NCBI RefSeq assembly: GCF_000310185.1
Contig: NZ_AMXD01000008.1
Span: 1-57,588 of the forward strand
Source of the DNA: Thauera aminoaromatica S2
Lineage (GTDB): Bacteria; Pseudomonadota; Gammaproteobacteria; Burkholderiales; Rhodocyclaceae
DNA: 57,588 nt
Direction of reading: 5' to 3'
Positions 43,300 through 52,546 of this stretch are shown in pieces. The translations under genes were made by a program, and so were the position numbers. Within the stretch, counting starts at the first letter, position 1, and the number at the start of each line of letters is the position of its first letter. The notes beneath the pieces are model-generated. The model ran no database searches, was not told the origin of the DNA, and saw nothing but the letters and a program-made list of their open reading frames with translations.

Positions 43300-44844
43300 T
43301 CAACTCTGCAGGAACACGATCGCGACCGTAACCGCGGCGAACACCCCGGCGTACGCCACCAGACCGCTGCCGAAGGCGAACAGCCCGTTGCGGCGACGAC
43401 GACGACGCTCCGAAGTGGTCAGCATGGAGACGGTGCCGAGCACCGGCAGGCCGGTGATCTCGCGCAGCTGGCGCGCATCGCTGAACGCCGGTCGCAGCTG
43501 GCTGATCAGGAAGGTGAGCGCGAACCCCGCCCCCAGACCCACCAGCGCGGCGAGCGGCAGCAGCAGCAGCCGGTTGGGAGCCGAGGGTTTGGTGGGCAGG
43601 GTGGGCGGATCGATGATGCGGAAGTCGGCGATGCCCGACTGGGTGCTCATCTCGGCGGCGATGTTCGCCGACTCCCGCCGCGATACCAGCTGGTCGTAGT
43701 TGCTCTTGTGGACGCTGTAATCGCGGTTGAGCTGCGCCATCTCGGTCTCGAGCTCGGGGATCCGCTTGGCGTCCTCCGAGAGGCTCGCCAGGCGGCTCTC
43801 GAACTCGGCCACCCGCGCACGCAGCGACGCGACCCGGGCCTCGGCCTGCGCCACCGCGAGCCGGGTCTGCTCGACCCCCGCACTCATGGCGCCGGGAGCA
43901 CCGAAGGTACTGCCCGCCATGCTCGCGCTCAGCTCGGCCAGCTGCGCCTTCTTCTGCTTCTCGAGATCCTCGATGACGCGGCGTGCACCGACCACGTCCG
44001 GGTGCATCTCGGTGTAGCGCTGCAACATCTCGTCGAGGTTTCTCTTGAGCAGGTCGATGCGGGCATCGATCTCGGGCGTCGCCACCATCGGCGGCGGCGC
44101 GACGCCCGCATCGGACGGCGCTGCGGAGAGTTGCTGGCGGAGCGCGTCGCGCGAGTTCTCGGCCTCGCGCAGTTCCAGGCGTGCTTCGCGCAATTGCTCG
44201 TTGGTCTCGGCGATCTGGGTGACGTAATCGCGCGCGCCGGTACCCAGCAGCGCCATGTTGCGCAGGCGGAAGTCCTTGAGCCGGTTCTCGGCGTCGGTCA
44301 GCTTCTGCTCGTAGCTGCGGATCTGGTCCTCGATGAAGCGCCGTGCCGCGTCGGTATCCTGACGCTTGCCGCCGAGACCGGATTCGACGAACAGGGACAG
44401 CAGCGACTGCACGACGCGCTGCGCACGATGCGGCTCGACGTCTTCGTACGAGAGCGTGAACAGGTTGTCGCCGCGGCCGGACTGGATGCGCAGCCGGCTG
44501 GTCACCGAGGTGATCAGGGCCTCGCGCTGCTGTGCGTTCTGCACCGTGAGGTCGAGGTCGGCCATGGTGATCAGCTTCTCGACGTTGGGCCGGCTGATCA
44601 GCGTGCGGCTGAGCAAGTCGATCTGCTGGCTGATGTTGGGCTGGACGGCGAGCCCGGACATCAGCGGGCGCAGCACCGACTGGGTATCCACGTGGATGCG
44701 TGCGGACGACTCGTAGTGGTCCGGCATGAAGTAGATCGCCAGGCTACCGGCGATACCTGCGACCCACGCGAGCGCAAGCCCCCACCAGCGGAACCGCCAC
44801 ATGCCGCGCAGGTAGCCGATGATCTGTGTTACGAGTTCTTCCAT
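43300..44844 (-). CDS. XrtA-associated polysaccharide chain-length determinant (TIGR03007-type, Wzz/PCP family)
   Basis: 514 residues. The N-terminal membrane helix ('WWGLALAWVAGIAGSLAIYF', about 20-39) is followed by a periplasmic domain with long heptad-like coiled coil (about 165-420). A proline-rich 'DPPTLPTKPSAPNR' precedes a second membrane helix near residue 430, and a final hydrophobic segment lies at the C-terminus. It is a polysaccharide co-polymerase that sets chain length with the tyrosine kinase encoded 13 bases downstream. Size and order match the exosortase-linked family. Confidence 0.94.
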   Translation of the reverse strand: MEELVTQIIGYLRGMWRFRWWGLALAWVAGIAGSLAIYFMPDHYESSARIHVDTQSVLRPLMSGLAVQPNISQQIDLLSRTLISRPNVEKLITMADLDLTVQNAQQREALITSVTSRLRIQSGRGDNLFTLSYEDVEPHRAQRVVQSLLSLFVESGLGGKRQDTDAARRFIEDQIRSYEQKLTDAENRLKDFRLRNMALLGTGARDYVTQIAETNEQLREARLELREAENSRDALRQQLSAAPSDAGVAPPPMVATPEIDARIDLLKRNLDEMLQRYTEMHPDVVGARRVIEDLEKQKKAQLAELSASMAGSTFGAPGAMSAGVEQTRLAVAQAEARVASLRARVAEFESRLASLSEDAKRIPELETEMAQLNRDYSVHKSNYDQLVSRRESANIAAEMSTQSGIADFRIIDPPTLPTKPSAPNRLLLLPLAALVGLGAGFALTFLISQLRPAFSDARQLREITGLPVLGTVSMLTTSERRRRRRNGLFAFGSGLVAYAGVFAAVTVAIVFLQS

Positions 44845-44914
44845 GGGTCACGGTCGTGCTGAGCGCCCGCCACCGACCTTCTGCGATCGGCTTGCGGGCG
44901 TGTATGGATGGAGG

Positions 44915-45544
44915 TCAGAACCAGCTCTGCGGGATGATCAACACGTCGCCAGGGCGCATCTCGACGTTCGCCGAGACGTCGCCGCGCTTGACGAGGTCAC
45001 GGATGCGCACGCTGTATTGCTTGTTGCCCTCGGCGGTGCGCAGGATGCTCGCGCCGTTACCGTCGGCGAAGTCCGTGAGCCCGCCGACTGCGATCATCAC
45101 GTCGAGCAGAGTCATCTTCTGCTTGTACGCCAGCGTCTGCGGATTGGCCGCCTCGCCGATCACGCGGATCTGTTCGCTGTAAGGACCGACGAAGCCACCG
45201 ACGATCACCGTCACGACCGGATCGCGGATGAACTTCGCAAGCTGCTTCTCGATGTCGCGGGCCAGCGTGCTCGAATCCTTGCCCATCGCGGGCAGGTCTT
45301 CGACCAGCGGTGCCGTGATCTTCCCGTCCGGCCGGACCGGGACGGAGGTGGACAGCTCGGGGTTGCGCCAGACCACGATATTGACGCTATCCCCGGGCCC
45401 GATCACGTAGTTGTAGTCCGCATCGGCCGCGGACGCGGGGGCAGGCGGGAAGGAAGAGGCACAACCACCGAGCAGTCCCGCCGCCACAGCGAGAACGAGG
45501 AAATGCAACACCGCGGATGATGCGCTTTTGACGCTTCTGAACAT
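44915..45544 (-). CDS. XrtA-associated polysaccharide export lipoprotein (TIGR03027-type, Wza-like)
   Basis: 209 residues. The signal peptide ends in the lipobox 'LLGGC', making C28 the lipidated residue. 'YNYVIGPGDSVNIVVWRNPELS' begins the poly-export domain and 'VIGEAANPQTLAYKQKMTLLD' the SLBB-type domain. It is a periplasmic/outer-membrane export component of the polysaccharide secretion channel. I use the ATG at 45544 because AAGGGG lies 7 bases upstream and the signal peptide begins there. Earlier in-frame codons lack homology. It is the first gene of the minus-strand XrtA operon. Confidence 0.95.
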   Translation of the reverse strand: MFRSVKSASSAVLHFLVLAVAAGLLGGCASSFPPAPASAADADYNYVIGPGDSVNIVVWRNPELSTSVPVRPDGKITAPLVEDLPAMGKDSSTLARDIEKQLAKFIRDPVVTVIVGGFVGPYSEQIRVIGEAANPQTLAYKQKMTLLDVMIAVGGLTDFADGNGASILRTAEGNKQYSVRIRDLVKRGDVSANVEMRPGDVLIIPQSWF

Positions 45545-45794
45545 GACAAGCCCCTTCGTAAGTCCCGGACGGCGAATGATATACGACGACGCGAATGCGA
45601 GGGCCATCGTACGGGCACCGCCCGCCGCGACGCCAGGCAGGATTGCACACAAGCGCCTACATTTCAGGAGACATGAAGTCGGCTAGATTCACGGCTCGCC
45701 CGTTCCGGATTATCATTGATCCGATGGGAGTCGTCCGCGCTCGCCGCGCGCGCACTCCAGACCACCCAGAACGTAAACGAATTGGGCCACTCCA
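45545..45794. promoter_or_regulatory. Divergent promoter region of the XrtA operon and the N-acyltransferase gene
   Basis: 250 bases between two divergent starts, the widest gene-free stretch in the window. It must hold the main promoter of the 16-gene operon. An AT-rich patch ('GGATTATCATTGATCC') contains a short inverted repeat, CGGAT-N8-ATCCG (45706-45723), which could be an operator but is only 5 bases per arm. A TATATCATT stretch (45577-45585 when read on the minus strand) could be a -10 for the operon, without a good -35. I found no sigma-54 GG-N10-GC element with correct spacing. Confidence 0.5.
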
Positions 45795-46592
45795 ATGCGC
45801 CAGATCCACTCTTCGCGGGGCACAAACTGCCCCCCGCCCGTACGCGACCTCGCCTACCTAGCGTTGTCTGGCGCCGGATTCCAATCGCCGGAGACGTCGC
45901 CGCATCAGTGGTTCGACGAGAACACCGCCGCACTGCGCGGCCTTTCGTTCGAACGCAGCGGCTTCCAGGTCTGCATCGCCAACGGCAGTGAAGCGCTCAA
46001 GCGCCAGACGGCCAAGCTGATCGAGCGCATGTACTCGGCGCGCGGCCTTTTTCCCTACGGGATGCACGCCAACATCGACCCGCGCGACATCACCGTGGTC
46101 GCTCTCCTCGACGGGGAAGCGGTCGCGACGGCGACGATCCGCGTCGATCACGGTGGTGGATTGCTCGCGGACACTTTGTACAGCAAAGAGATCGACCACG
46201 TGCGCGCGACCGGGGGTCGAGTGTGCGAAATTACACAGTTGGCGATCGATCCCGAGCGCGGATCGCACGAAGCGCTGGCTGGCGTGATGCAGGCCGTGTT
46301 CGTGATCACCCAGGCGACGCGGCGCGTCACCGACATTTTCGCCGAGGTCAATCCGCGCCATGCGGGATTCCATCAGCGCGTATTCGGCTTTCGTCGCGTG
46401 GGCGTGGAGAAGATCTGCCCCAGGGTCAACGCTCCGGCCGTGCTCCTCCATCTGCCCCTGTCCGAGTTCGAGGAGCGCGTCGCCCGCCACGAACGCCTGA
46501 TGCACATGAACGGCGATCGGGTTCATCGCCTGCTGCCGGATCCCGTCCAGTCCAGGCAGTTGATCCAGGCGATGACCGGTAAGGCGGCCTGA
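45795..46592 (+). CDS. PEP-CTERM/exosortase-associated acyltransferase, N-acyl amino acid synthase-like
   Basis: 265 residues. The central part ('SEALKRQTAKLIERMYSARGL', 'DITVVALLDGEAVATATIRVD', 'CEITQLAIDPERG', 'VNPRHAGFHQRVFGFRRVG') matches the GNAT-fold family of long-chain N-acyl amino acid synthases, related to acyl-homoserine-lactone synthases. Work on environmental N-acyl amino acid synthases linked this family to exosortase loci. Predicted reaction: transfer of a fatty acyl group from acyl-ACP to an amino acid (Tyr is common). The product could be a signal or envelope lipid. No clear ribosome site precedes the ATG at 45795. It is transcribed away from the XrtA operon. Confidence 0.8.
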   Translation: MRQIHSSRGTNCPPPVRDLAYLALSGAGFQSPETSPHQWFDENTAALRGLSFERSGFQVCIANGSEALKRQTAKLIERMYSARGLFPYGMHANIDPRDITVVALLDGEAVATATIRVDHGGGLLADTLYSKEIDHVRATGGRVCEITQLAIDPERGSHEALAGVMQAVFVITQATRRVTDIFAEVNPRHAGFHQRVFGFRRVGVEKICPRVNAPAVLLHLPLSEFEERVARHERLMHMNGDRVHRLLPDPVQSRQLIQAMTGKAA

Positions 46593-46607
46593 GCCCGCCC
46601 GGGGCAC

Positions 46608-48035
46608 TCAGAACATGTGGCGCAGTTCGAGATAGACACGATCGTTCCGATCGTAACGGCTGAAAAACCCCCTTCCATTCCCGCCGAAGACGTCGACGCC
46701 ACCGACGAGCCTCCATGCCGGGGCGAATTTCCAGGTCAGTTTCGGTCGAATCAGGTGATCCGAGCGGTTAATGCTGGACAGCGCGAGGACTTCCGCCTCC
46801 AGGTTCGTGCCCGCGCCATGAACGACCTGCAAGGTGACGCCCTGCTCGTGCCGATCGGCCATCAAGGCCGGAACATGCTCCTCCAGCCAGCGCCCGTAGT
46901 ACTGCACGTTGAAGCGCCAGTCGCCCGCGGGCACATCGACCCCGAGCGCATAGTCGACCATGTCGGTCGGCAGCAGCCCGATGGAGAGGCCCGGACCGCT
47001 CGAGAACGTATTCAGGCTGCGACCGTGCGTATGGACCGCCTCGCCCTTCAGCACGAAGCTGCCGAGATCCTTGCTGAAAGTGCCGCCAAGCTGCCCGATC
47101 CGGTCGTGTCGCAGGCGGGCCACACCCTGGTTCAGGGCGTATAGCGTCGGCGAGACATCGTAGCTGCGGTAATAGAAGGCGCTGAGATCCCACCCATCGA
47201 CGAGTCGCGAGACGCGCGCACCCCAGTTCGAGCCATCCAGATCCTTCCCCGGACGATCCTCGTCCAGCACCGTACCTGCAGGCAACCACGGGAAGACGAA
47301 GAAATCGTCGCCGGGCTCGCCGATCTCGTCGAACGAGGGCTTCGGCACCCACAGGAACTCTAGGTGCGTTTCGGCACCGAAATGCTCGGCGCGCAGCGCC
47401 CACTGCCCGATCCGCATGCCCTCGAGTTCCGGCTGCAGGAAATCCCGCATGTCGCGTGCGGACACGACGTCGGCGAAAAAGAAGCCGACCATCTCGCCCC
47501 ATACGATCTGCTGCCGCCCGGCACGGAATTCCCAGTCGCCATGGCCCAGATCGACATAAGCCTCGCGCAACACGAAATCCGTGCGGCGGTCGCGCCGCAC
47601 GGCGGCCGGATAATGTTCGTCCTCGAGGTCGAAAGCACCGTCGGCCTCGGCGCGCGCGCTCAGCTTCCATCGCGCCCGCGGCGCCAGCTGCCCGGCGACA
47701 CCGAGTTCCCCACGCGCGCGCAGGCGCGACCAGCGCTCCGGATCCCGGTATGTGTATGCCGCCCCGAGTTCGGTGTAACCGTTCCACTTGAGGCCGTCCG
47801 CGCCCTCTGCACCGGACGCCGGCGCTCCGACGTCGAGCAGCGCGTCGAGTTCGGCGTCGGCCTCACCCGCGTCCGCGTCCGTCACGGGTTCTTCGGCAGC
47901 GGGCTCCCCTTCTTCCACCTCCACCGACACCGGTTTTGGCGCGAGCTGCGGCCCCGCCGCAGTCGCCGGCACGGAGAGGGCCCCCAGGACAAGGGCAAGA
48001 ACGGTCAGACAAGGCAGCTTCTTCGACAGTGGCAT
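46608..48035 (-). CDS. Outer-membrane beta-barrel protein (DUF1302-like)
   Basis: 475 residues. A signal peptide (about 1-27, ending 'ATAA') is followed by an acidic Ala/Glu/Asp-rich linker (about 35-75). Then comes a long strand-rich domain with 'REAYVDLGHGDWEFRAGRQQIVWGE', the conserved segment of DUF1302-type porin-like proteins, ending in 'YLELRHMF' with terminal Phe. It is convergent with the acyltransferase gene (15 bases apart) and 11 bases downstream of the ABC ATPase gene, probably in one transcript. It may be the outer-membrane partner of a lipid or hydrophobic-compound exporter. The specific role is unknown. Confidence 0.72.
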   Translation of the reverse strand: MPLSKKLPCLTVLALVLGALSVPATAAGPQLAPKPVSVEVEEGEPAAEEPVTDADAGEADAELDALLDVGAPASGAEGADGLKWNGYTELGAAYTYRDPERWSRLRARGELGVAGQLAPRARWKLSARAEADGAFDLEDEHYPAAVRRDRRTDFVLREAYVDLGHGDWEFRAGRQQIVWGEMVGFFFADVVSARDMRDFLQPELEGMRIGQWALRAEHFGAETHLEFLWVPKPSFDEIGEPGDDFFVFPWLPAGTVLDEDRPGKDLDGSNWGARVSRLVDGWDLSAFYYRSYDVSPTLYALNQGVARLRHDRIGQLGGTFSKDLGSFVLKGEAVHTHGRSLNTFSSGPGLSIGLLPTDMVDYALGVDVPAGDWRFNVQYYGRWLEEHVPALMADRHEQGVTLQVVHGAGTNLEAEVLALSSINRSDHLIRPKLTWKFAPAWRLVGGVDVFGGNGRGFFSRYDRNDRVYLELRHMF

Positions 48036-48046
48036 TGCACTCGTTC

Positions 48047-48796
48047 CTAGATTTCGCGGATATCCTCGTCGCGCGGCGTCCGCCCATCGACGAACACCCA
48101 GCGGTCGTCGGCCTTCATGCCGAGCGCGATGATCTGGCCGTCGGCGATGCGCACCAGCCGGTCGGCCATGTTCATGACCTTGCGGTCGTGGGTGGAAAAG
48201 ACGAAAGTCGTCCCCGACTGGCGGTTGATGTCGCGCATCAGCTTGAGGATGCTGGTGCCGGTCTTGCTGTCGAGGTTGGCGGTGGGCTCGTCGGCAAGGA
48301 CGATCTTGGAGTGCGTGGCCAGCGCGCGCGCGATCGCCACGCGCTGGCGCTGGCCGCCGGAGAGCTGGTTCGGCCGATGCTCGGCGTATTTCTTCAGGCC
48401 GACTACCCCGAGATAATGGCGCACCCGTTCCGCGCGCTCCTTCTTCGTGAGCTCGGGCATCTGCAGCAGGGGATACTCGACGTTCTCCGCGGCCGACAGG
48501 ACAGGGAGCAGATTAAAGGTCTGAAAGATGAAGCCGATGGTACGGGCACGCAGGTCGGCCAGTTCGTCGGGCGTACGGTTCGACACGTCGTGACCGTCCA
48601 CGACCACCCGCCCCGAACTCGGCGTGTCGATGCAGCCGATGATGTTCAGCAAGGTCGACTTGCCACTGCCCGAAGGCCCTGCGATCGCCAGGAACACCCC
48701 TGGCTCGATCTCGAGCGAGACGTCGTCCAGCGCCAGCACCATCTGCTCGCCGAGACGAAAACTCTTGCTCACGTGTTCGATCTGGACGATGGCCAT
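48047..48796 (-). CDS. ABC transporter ATP-binding protein (LolD/MacB-type)
   Basis: 249 residues. 'GPSGSGKST' (40-48) is Walker A, 'LSGGQRQRVAIARAL' (145-159) the signature, and 'IVLADEPTANLD' (165-176) Walker B. The overall pattern is that of the MacB/LolD group, which power lipoprotein or macrolide transport. The C-terminal 20 residues extend slightly beyond LolD. The ATG at 48796 starts at the first strand, though the upstream sequence has no good ribosome site. No permease gene accompanies it in the window, which is unusual. The divergent LolA-like gene 43 bases away and the outer-membrane gene downstream suggest an envelope lipid or lipoprotein pathway. Confidence 0.9.
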   Translation of the reverse strand: MAIVQIEHVSKSFRLGEQMVLALDDVSLEIEPGVFLAIAGPSGSGKSTLLNIIGCIDTPSSGRVVVDGHDVSNRTPDELADLRARTIGFIFQTFNLLPVLSAAENVEYPLLQMPELTKKERAERVRHYLGVVGLKKYAEHRPNQLSGGQRQRVAIARALATHSKIVLADEPTANLDSKTGTSILKLMRDINRQSGTTFVFSTHDRKVMNMADRLVRIADGQIIALGMKADDRWVFVDGRTPRDEDIREI

Positions 48797-48839
48797 CAGG
48801 ACGATCGAGAATGAAGATAACTTCGAAAGGATAGCACCC

Positions 48840-49643
48840 ATGACGCCAAGCTTACGATCCCGCCGCCGATTCGTCGCCTGCCTCGCCGGCAGCCTGCTGC
48901 TGCCGACGCTGGCGCATGCGACCGACGCCCCCGCGCCTGCCGAGCCCGCACCCCCCGAGCCGGTCGACGCGGTGGCGATCGATCTGGTCCAGCGCGCCGA
49001 CGCCATCCGCTTCCCGCGCGAGAGCTTCCAGACCGAGGTCGTCGTGCGCAACTATACCGACGGTGCAGAAGGCGACTCGCGCACCTACCGCATCCTCTCG
49101 CGCGGGAACGAAAACACCATCGTGCTGACGATGGAGCCGGCCACCGAGCGTGGCCAGGCCTTGCTGATGCGCGCCCGCGACCTGTGGATCTTCATGCCGA
49201 GCGTGTCGCAGCCGGTGCGCCTGTCGCTGGCCCAGCGCCTGACCGGGCAGGTGGCCAACGGCGACCTCGCACGGGCCAACCTGGCTGGCGACTACACGCC
49301 GACCATCGCCGGCCGCGAAACGATCGACGGCCAGCCCGTGGTGGTGCTCGACCTCAAGGCGGTCGATCGCGGCGTCACCTATGCACGCGTGCGCTACTGG
49401 GTGGGCGAGCGCGACCAGCGCCCGCTCAAGGCCGAGTTCTACGCACTCTCCGGTCGTCTGCTCAAGACCGCACGCTACGAAGAATTCCGCCAGATGGCCG
49501 GCGCGATCCGCCCCACCCGGCTGGTCATGGAGGACGCGCTCAAGAAGGGCGAGATCTCGGTGCTGACCTACGAGAACATGAACGTGCGCGACCTCCCCGA
49601 GCGCATGTTCACCCGCGAGTACCTGCGCCGCCTGCAGCAGTAG
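48840..49643 (+). CDS. LolA-like outer-membrane lipoprotein-sorting family protein
   Basis: 267 residues. The signal peptide (about 1-28, ending 'LAHAT') follows a basic Arg-rich start. The mature domain has 'RTYRILSRGNENTIVLTMEPATERGQALLMRARDLWIFMPS' and 'YTPTIAGRETIDGQPVVVLDLKA', the pattern of COG2834-type proteins with a LolA/LolB-like fold that binds lipids. Such genes are common beside MacB-type transporters. GAAAGGA lies about 9 bases upstream of the ATG. It is divergent from the ABC ATPase and convergent with the metallo-hydrolase gene. The cargo is unknown. Confidence 0.83.
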   Translation: MTPSLRSRRRFVACLAGSLLLPTLAHATDAPAPAEPAPPEPVDAVAIDLVQRADAIRFPRESFQTEVVVRNYTDGAEGDSRTYRILSRGNENTIVLTMEPATERGQALLMRARDLWIFMPSVSQPVRLSLAQRLTGQVANGDLARANLAGDYTPTIAGRETIDGQPVVVLDLKAVDRGVTYARVRYWVGERDQRPLKAEFYALSGRLLKTARYEEFRQMAGAIRPTRLVMEDALKKGEISVLTYENMNVRDLPERMFTREYLRRLQQ

Positions 49644-49667
49644 GGTGTGCGCCGAGCCGGCAGGTCT

Positions 49668-51077
49668 TCACACCACCACGCGCACGTGCCCGCCGGTCGC
49701 CTCCTGCAGGTGGCGGGCAAATTCCGCACGCACCCCATCTTCGCCATGCACCAGGCGCACCTCGCCCGGGAGATGGCGCATGCGGGTGACAAAGCGGGTC
49801 AGATCGTCGCGGTCGGCATGCGCCGAGTAGCCCGACAGCGTATGGATGCCGGCGCGGATGTCCACGCGTTCGCCGTCCAGCTCCACGTAGCCGCCGCGCG
49901 GCCCGTAGGCCTGGATGGCGTGGCCGGGCGTGCCGCGCGCCTGATAGCCGACGAAAAGCACGTCGTGGCGCGGGTCGCCGAGCATCTCGCGGAGGTAATT
50001 CACCACCCGGCCGCCCGCGCACATGCCGCTCGCGGCGATCACCACCGCAGGCTCGCGGCTGCGTGCGAGCCTGCGCACGTTGGCGAGATGGTCCTCGTGA
50101 CTGTCGATCGCCACCAGCTGATCATAGGACAGCGGCTGGCGCCCGGCGCGCACGCGCGCGCGCGCCTCGGCGTCCCAGAACGGCTGCAACTCGCGGTAGA
50201 GCGCGGTGAAGCGCTGCGCCAGCGGCGAGTCGAGGAAGATCCGCAGCCCGCCCCAGGCTGCGGCATGCGGCCCGGGCCGCAAGCGCTGGCGATGCAGGAT
50301 GTCCTCGAACTCGTAGAGCAGCTCCTGCGTGCGCCCGATGCTGAAGGCGGGCACGATCACCGTGCCGCCGTCCTCGAGCGCATGCTCGACGACCGCCTGC
50401 AGACGCGCACGCCGGTCGCGGCGATTCTCGTGGACGCGGTCGCCGTAGGTGGTCTCCAACACCAGCACGTCCGCCCGCCAGGGCGGACGCGGCGCCGGCA
50501 GCAGCGGCGCGTGCGGCGCCCCGAGATCGCCCGAGAACACCACCCGGAGCGGCTGCGGCCACGCCGCGCCCGAGAGCTCGCATTCGACGTAGGCCGAGCC
50601 GAGGATGTGGCCGGCGCGCTGCAGGCGGATCCTGCAGCTCGCGTCCGGGCTGCGATACACCAGGTGCCACTTGCCGTAGGGCAGCGCGCGGATGCGCGCC
50701 TCCACCTTGCCGAGGTAGCGCTCGATCAGGGCGCGGTCGCGGCTCACGCCCACCGCGAAGGCGTCGGCGAGCACGGTGGGCAGCAGGCGTGCCGAGGGCT
50801 CGCTGCACAGGATCGGCCCCTTGAAGCCAGCGGCGAGCAGCCACGGCAGGCGGCCGCAATGGTCGATGTGGACGTGGGTCAGCACCAGCGCGCCAACACC
50901 CTCGAGCGGGAAATCGATCTCCAGCCGGTCGGCGGCCGAGCGCCCGTCGGGCGCGGTCTCCGCGCCCTGGAACAGGCCGCAGTCGACCAGCAGGCTGTTG
51001 CGCCCCTCGACGAAGAGCTGGTGACAGGAACCGGTGACGCCGTCGCGCGCGCCGTGGTGCAGGATGGTCGGGTTCAT
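49668..51077 (-). CDS. Beta-CASP metallo-beta-lactamase family RNA-processing hydrolase
   Basis: 469 residues. 'THVHIDH' (67-73) is the zinc-binding HxHxDH motif. 'SGDLG' follows, then 'LETTYGDR', 'VPAFSIGRTQELLYEFE' of the beta-CASP insert, and C-terminal 'SGYSAHADRDDL' of the RMMBL region. The group includes bacterial relatives of the CPSF-73/Ysh1 nucleases, so RNA cleavage or degradation in the cytoplasm is the likely role. It is a single gene 77 bases downstream of pilR on the same strand. The family is not itself tied to pili, so the neighbourhood may be incidental. Confidence 0.88.
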   Translation of the reverse strand: MNPTILHHGARDGVTGSCHQLFVEGRNSLLVDCGLFQGAETAPDGRSAADRLEIDFPLEGVGALVLTHVHIDHCGRLPWLLAAGFKGPILCSEPSARLLPTVLADAFAVGVSRDRALIERYLGKVEARIRALPYGKWHLVYRSPDASCRIRLQRAGHILGSAYVECELSGAAWPQPLRVVFSGDLGAPHAPLLPAPRPPWRADVLVLETTYGDRVHENRRDRRARLQAVVEHALEDGGTVIVPAFSIGRTQELLYEFEDILHRQRLRPGPHAAAWGGLRIFLDSPLAQRFTALYRELQPFWDAEARARVRAGRQPLSYDQLVAIDSHEDHLANVRRLARSREPAVVIAASGMCAGGRVVNYLREMLGDPRHDVLFVGYQARGTPGHAIQAYGPRGGYVELDGERVDIRAGIHTLSGYSAHADRDDLTRFVTRMRHLPGEVRLVHGEDGVRAEFARHLQEATGGHVRVVV

Positions 51078-51114
51078 GACGTCATTCTAGACGCCCATGC
51101 GCCGGCGTCCACCC

Positions 51115-51130
51115 GCGGCGGCCCCGCCGC
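51115..51130 (-). terminator. GC-rich hairpin downstream of pilR
   Basis: GCGGCG-GCCC-CGCCGC forms a perfect 6-base stem with a 4-base loop, 24 bases after the pilR stop. There is no run of T on the transcript side, so it is at best a weak or factor-assisted terminator. Confidence 0.25.
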
Positions 51131-51154
51131 ACCAGCGTCCGCGGCCTGCGCCCG

Positions 51155-52542
<1,388 letters not shown>

Positions 52543-52546
<4 letters not shown>

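Noticed and set aside
45673-45861. Small Arg-rich plus-strand frame with AGGAG just before its ATG
   Set aside because: The spacing from AGGAG to ATG is only 2 bases, the peptide has no family likeness, and it overlaps the start of the acyltransferase gene in another frame.
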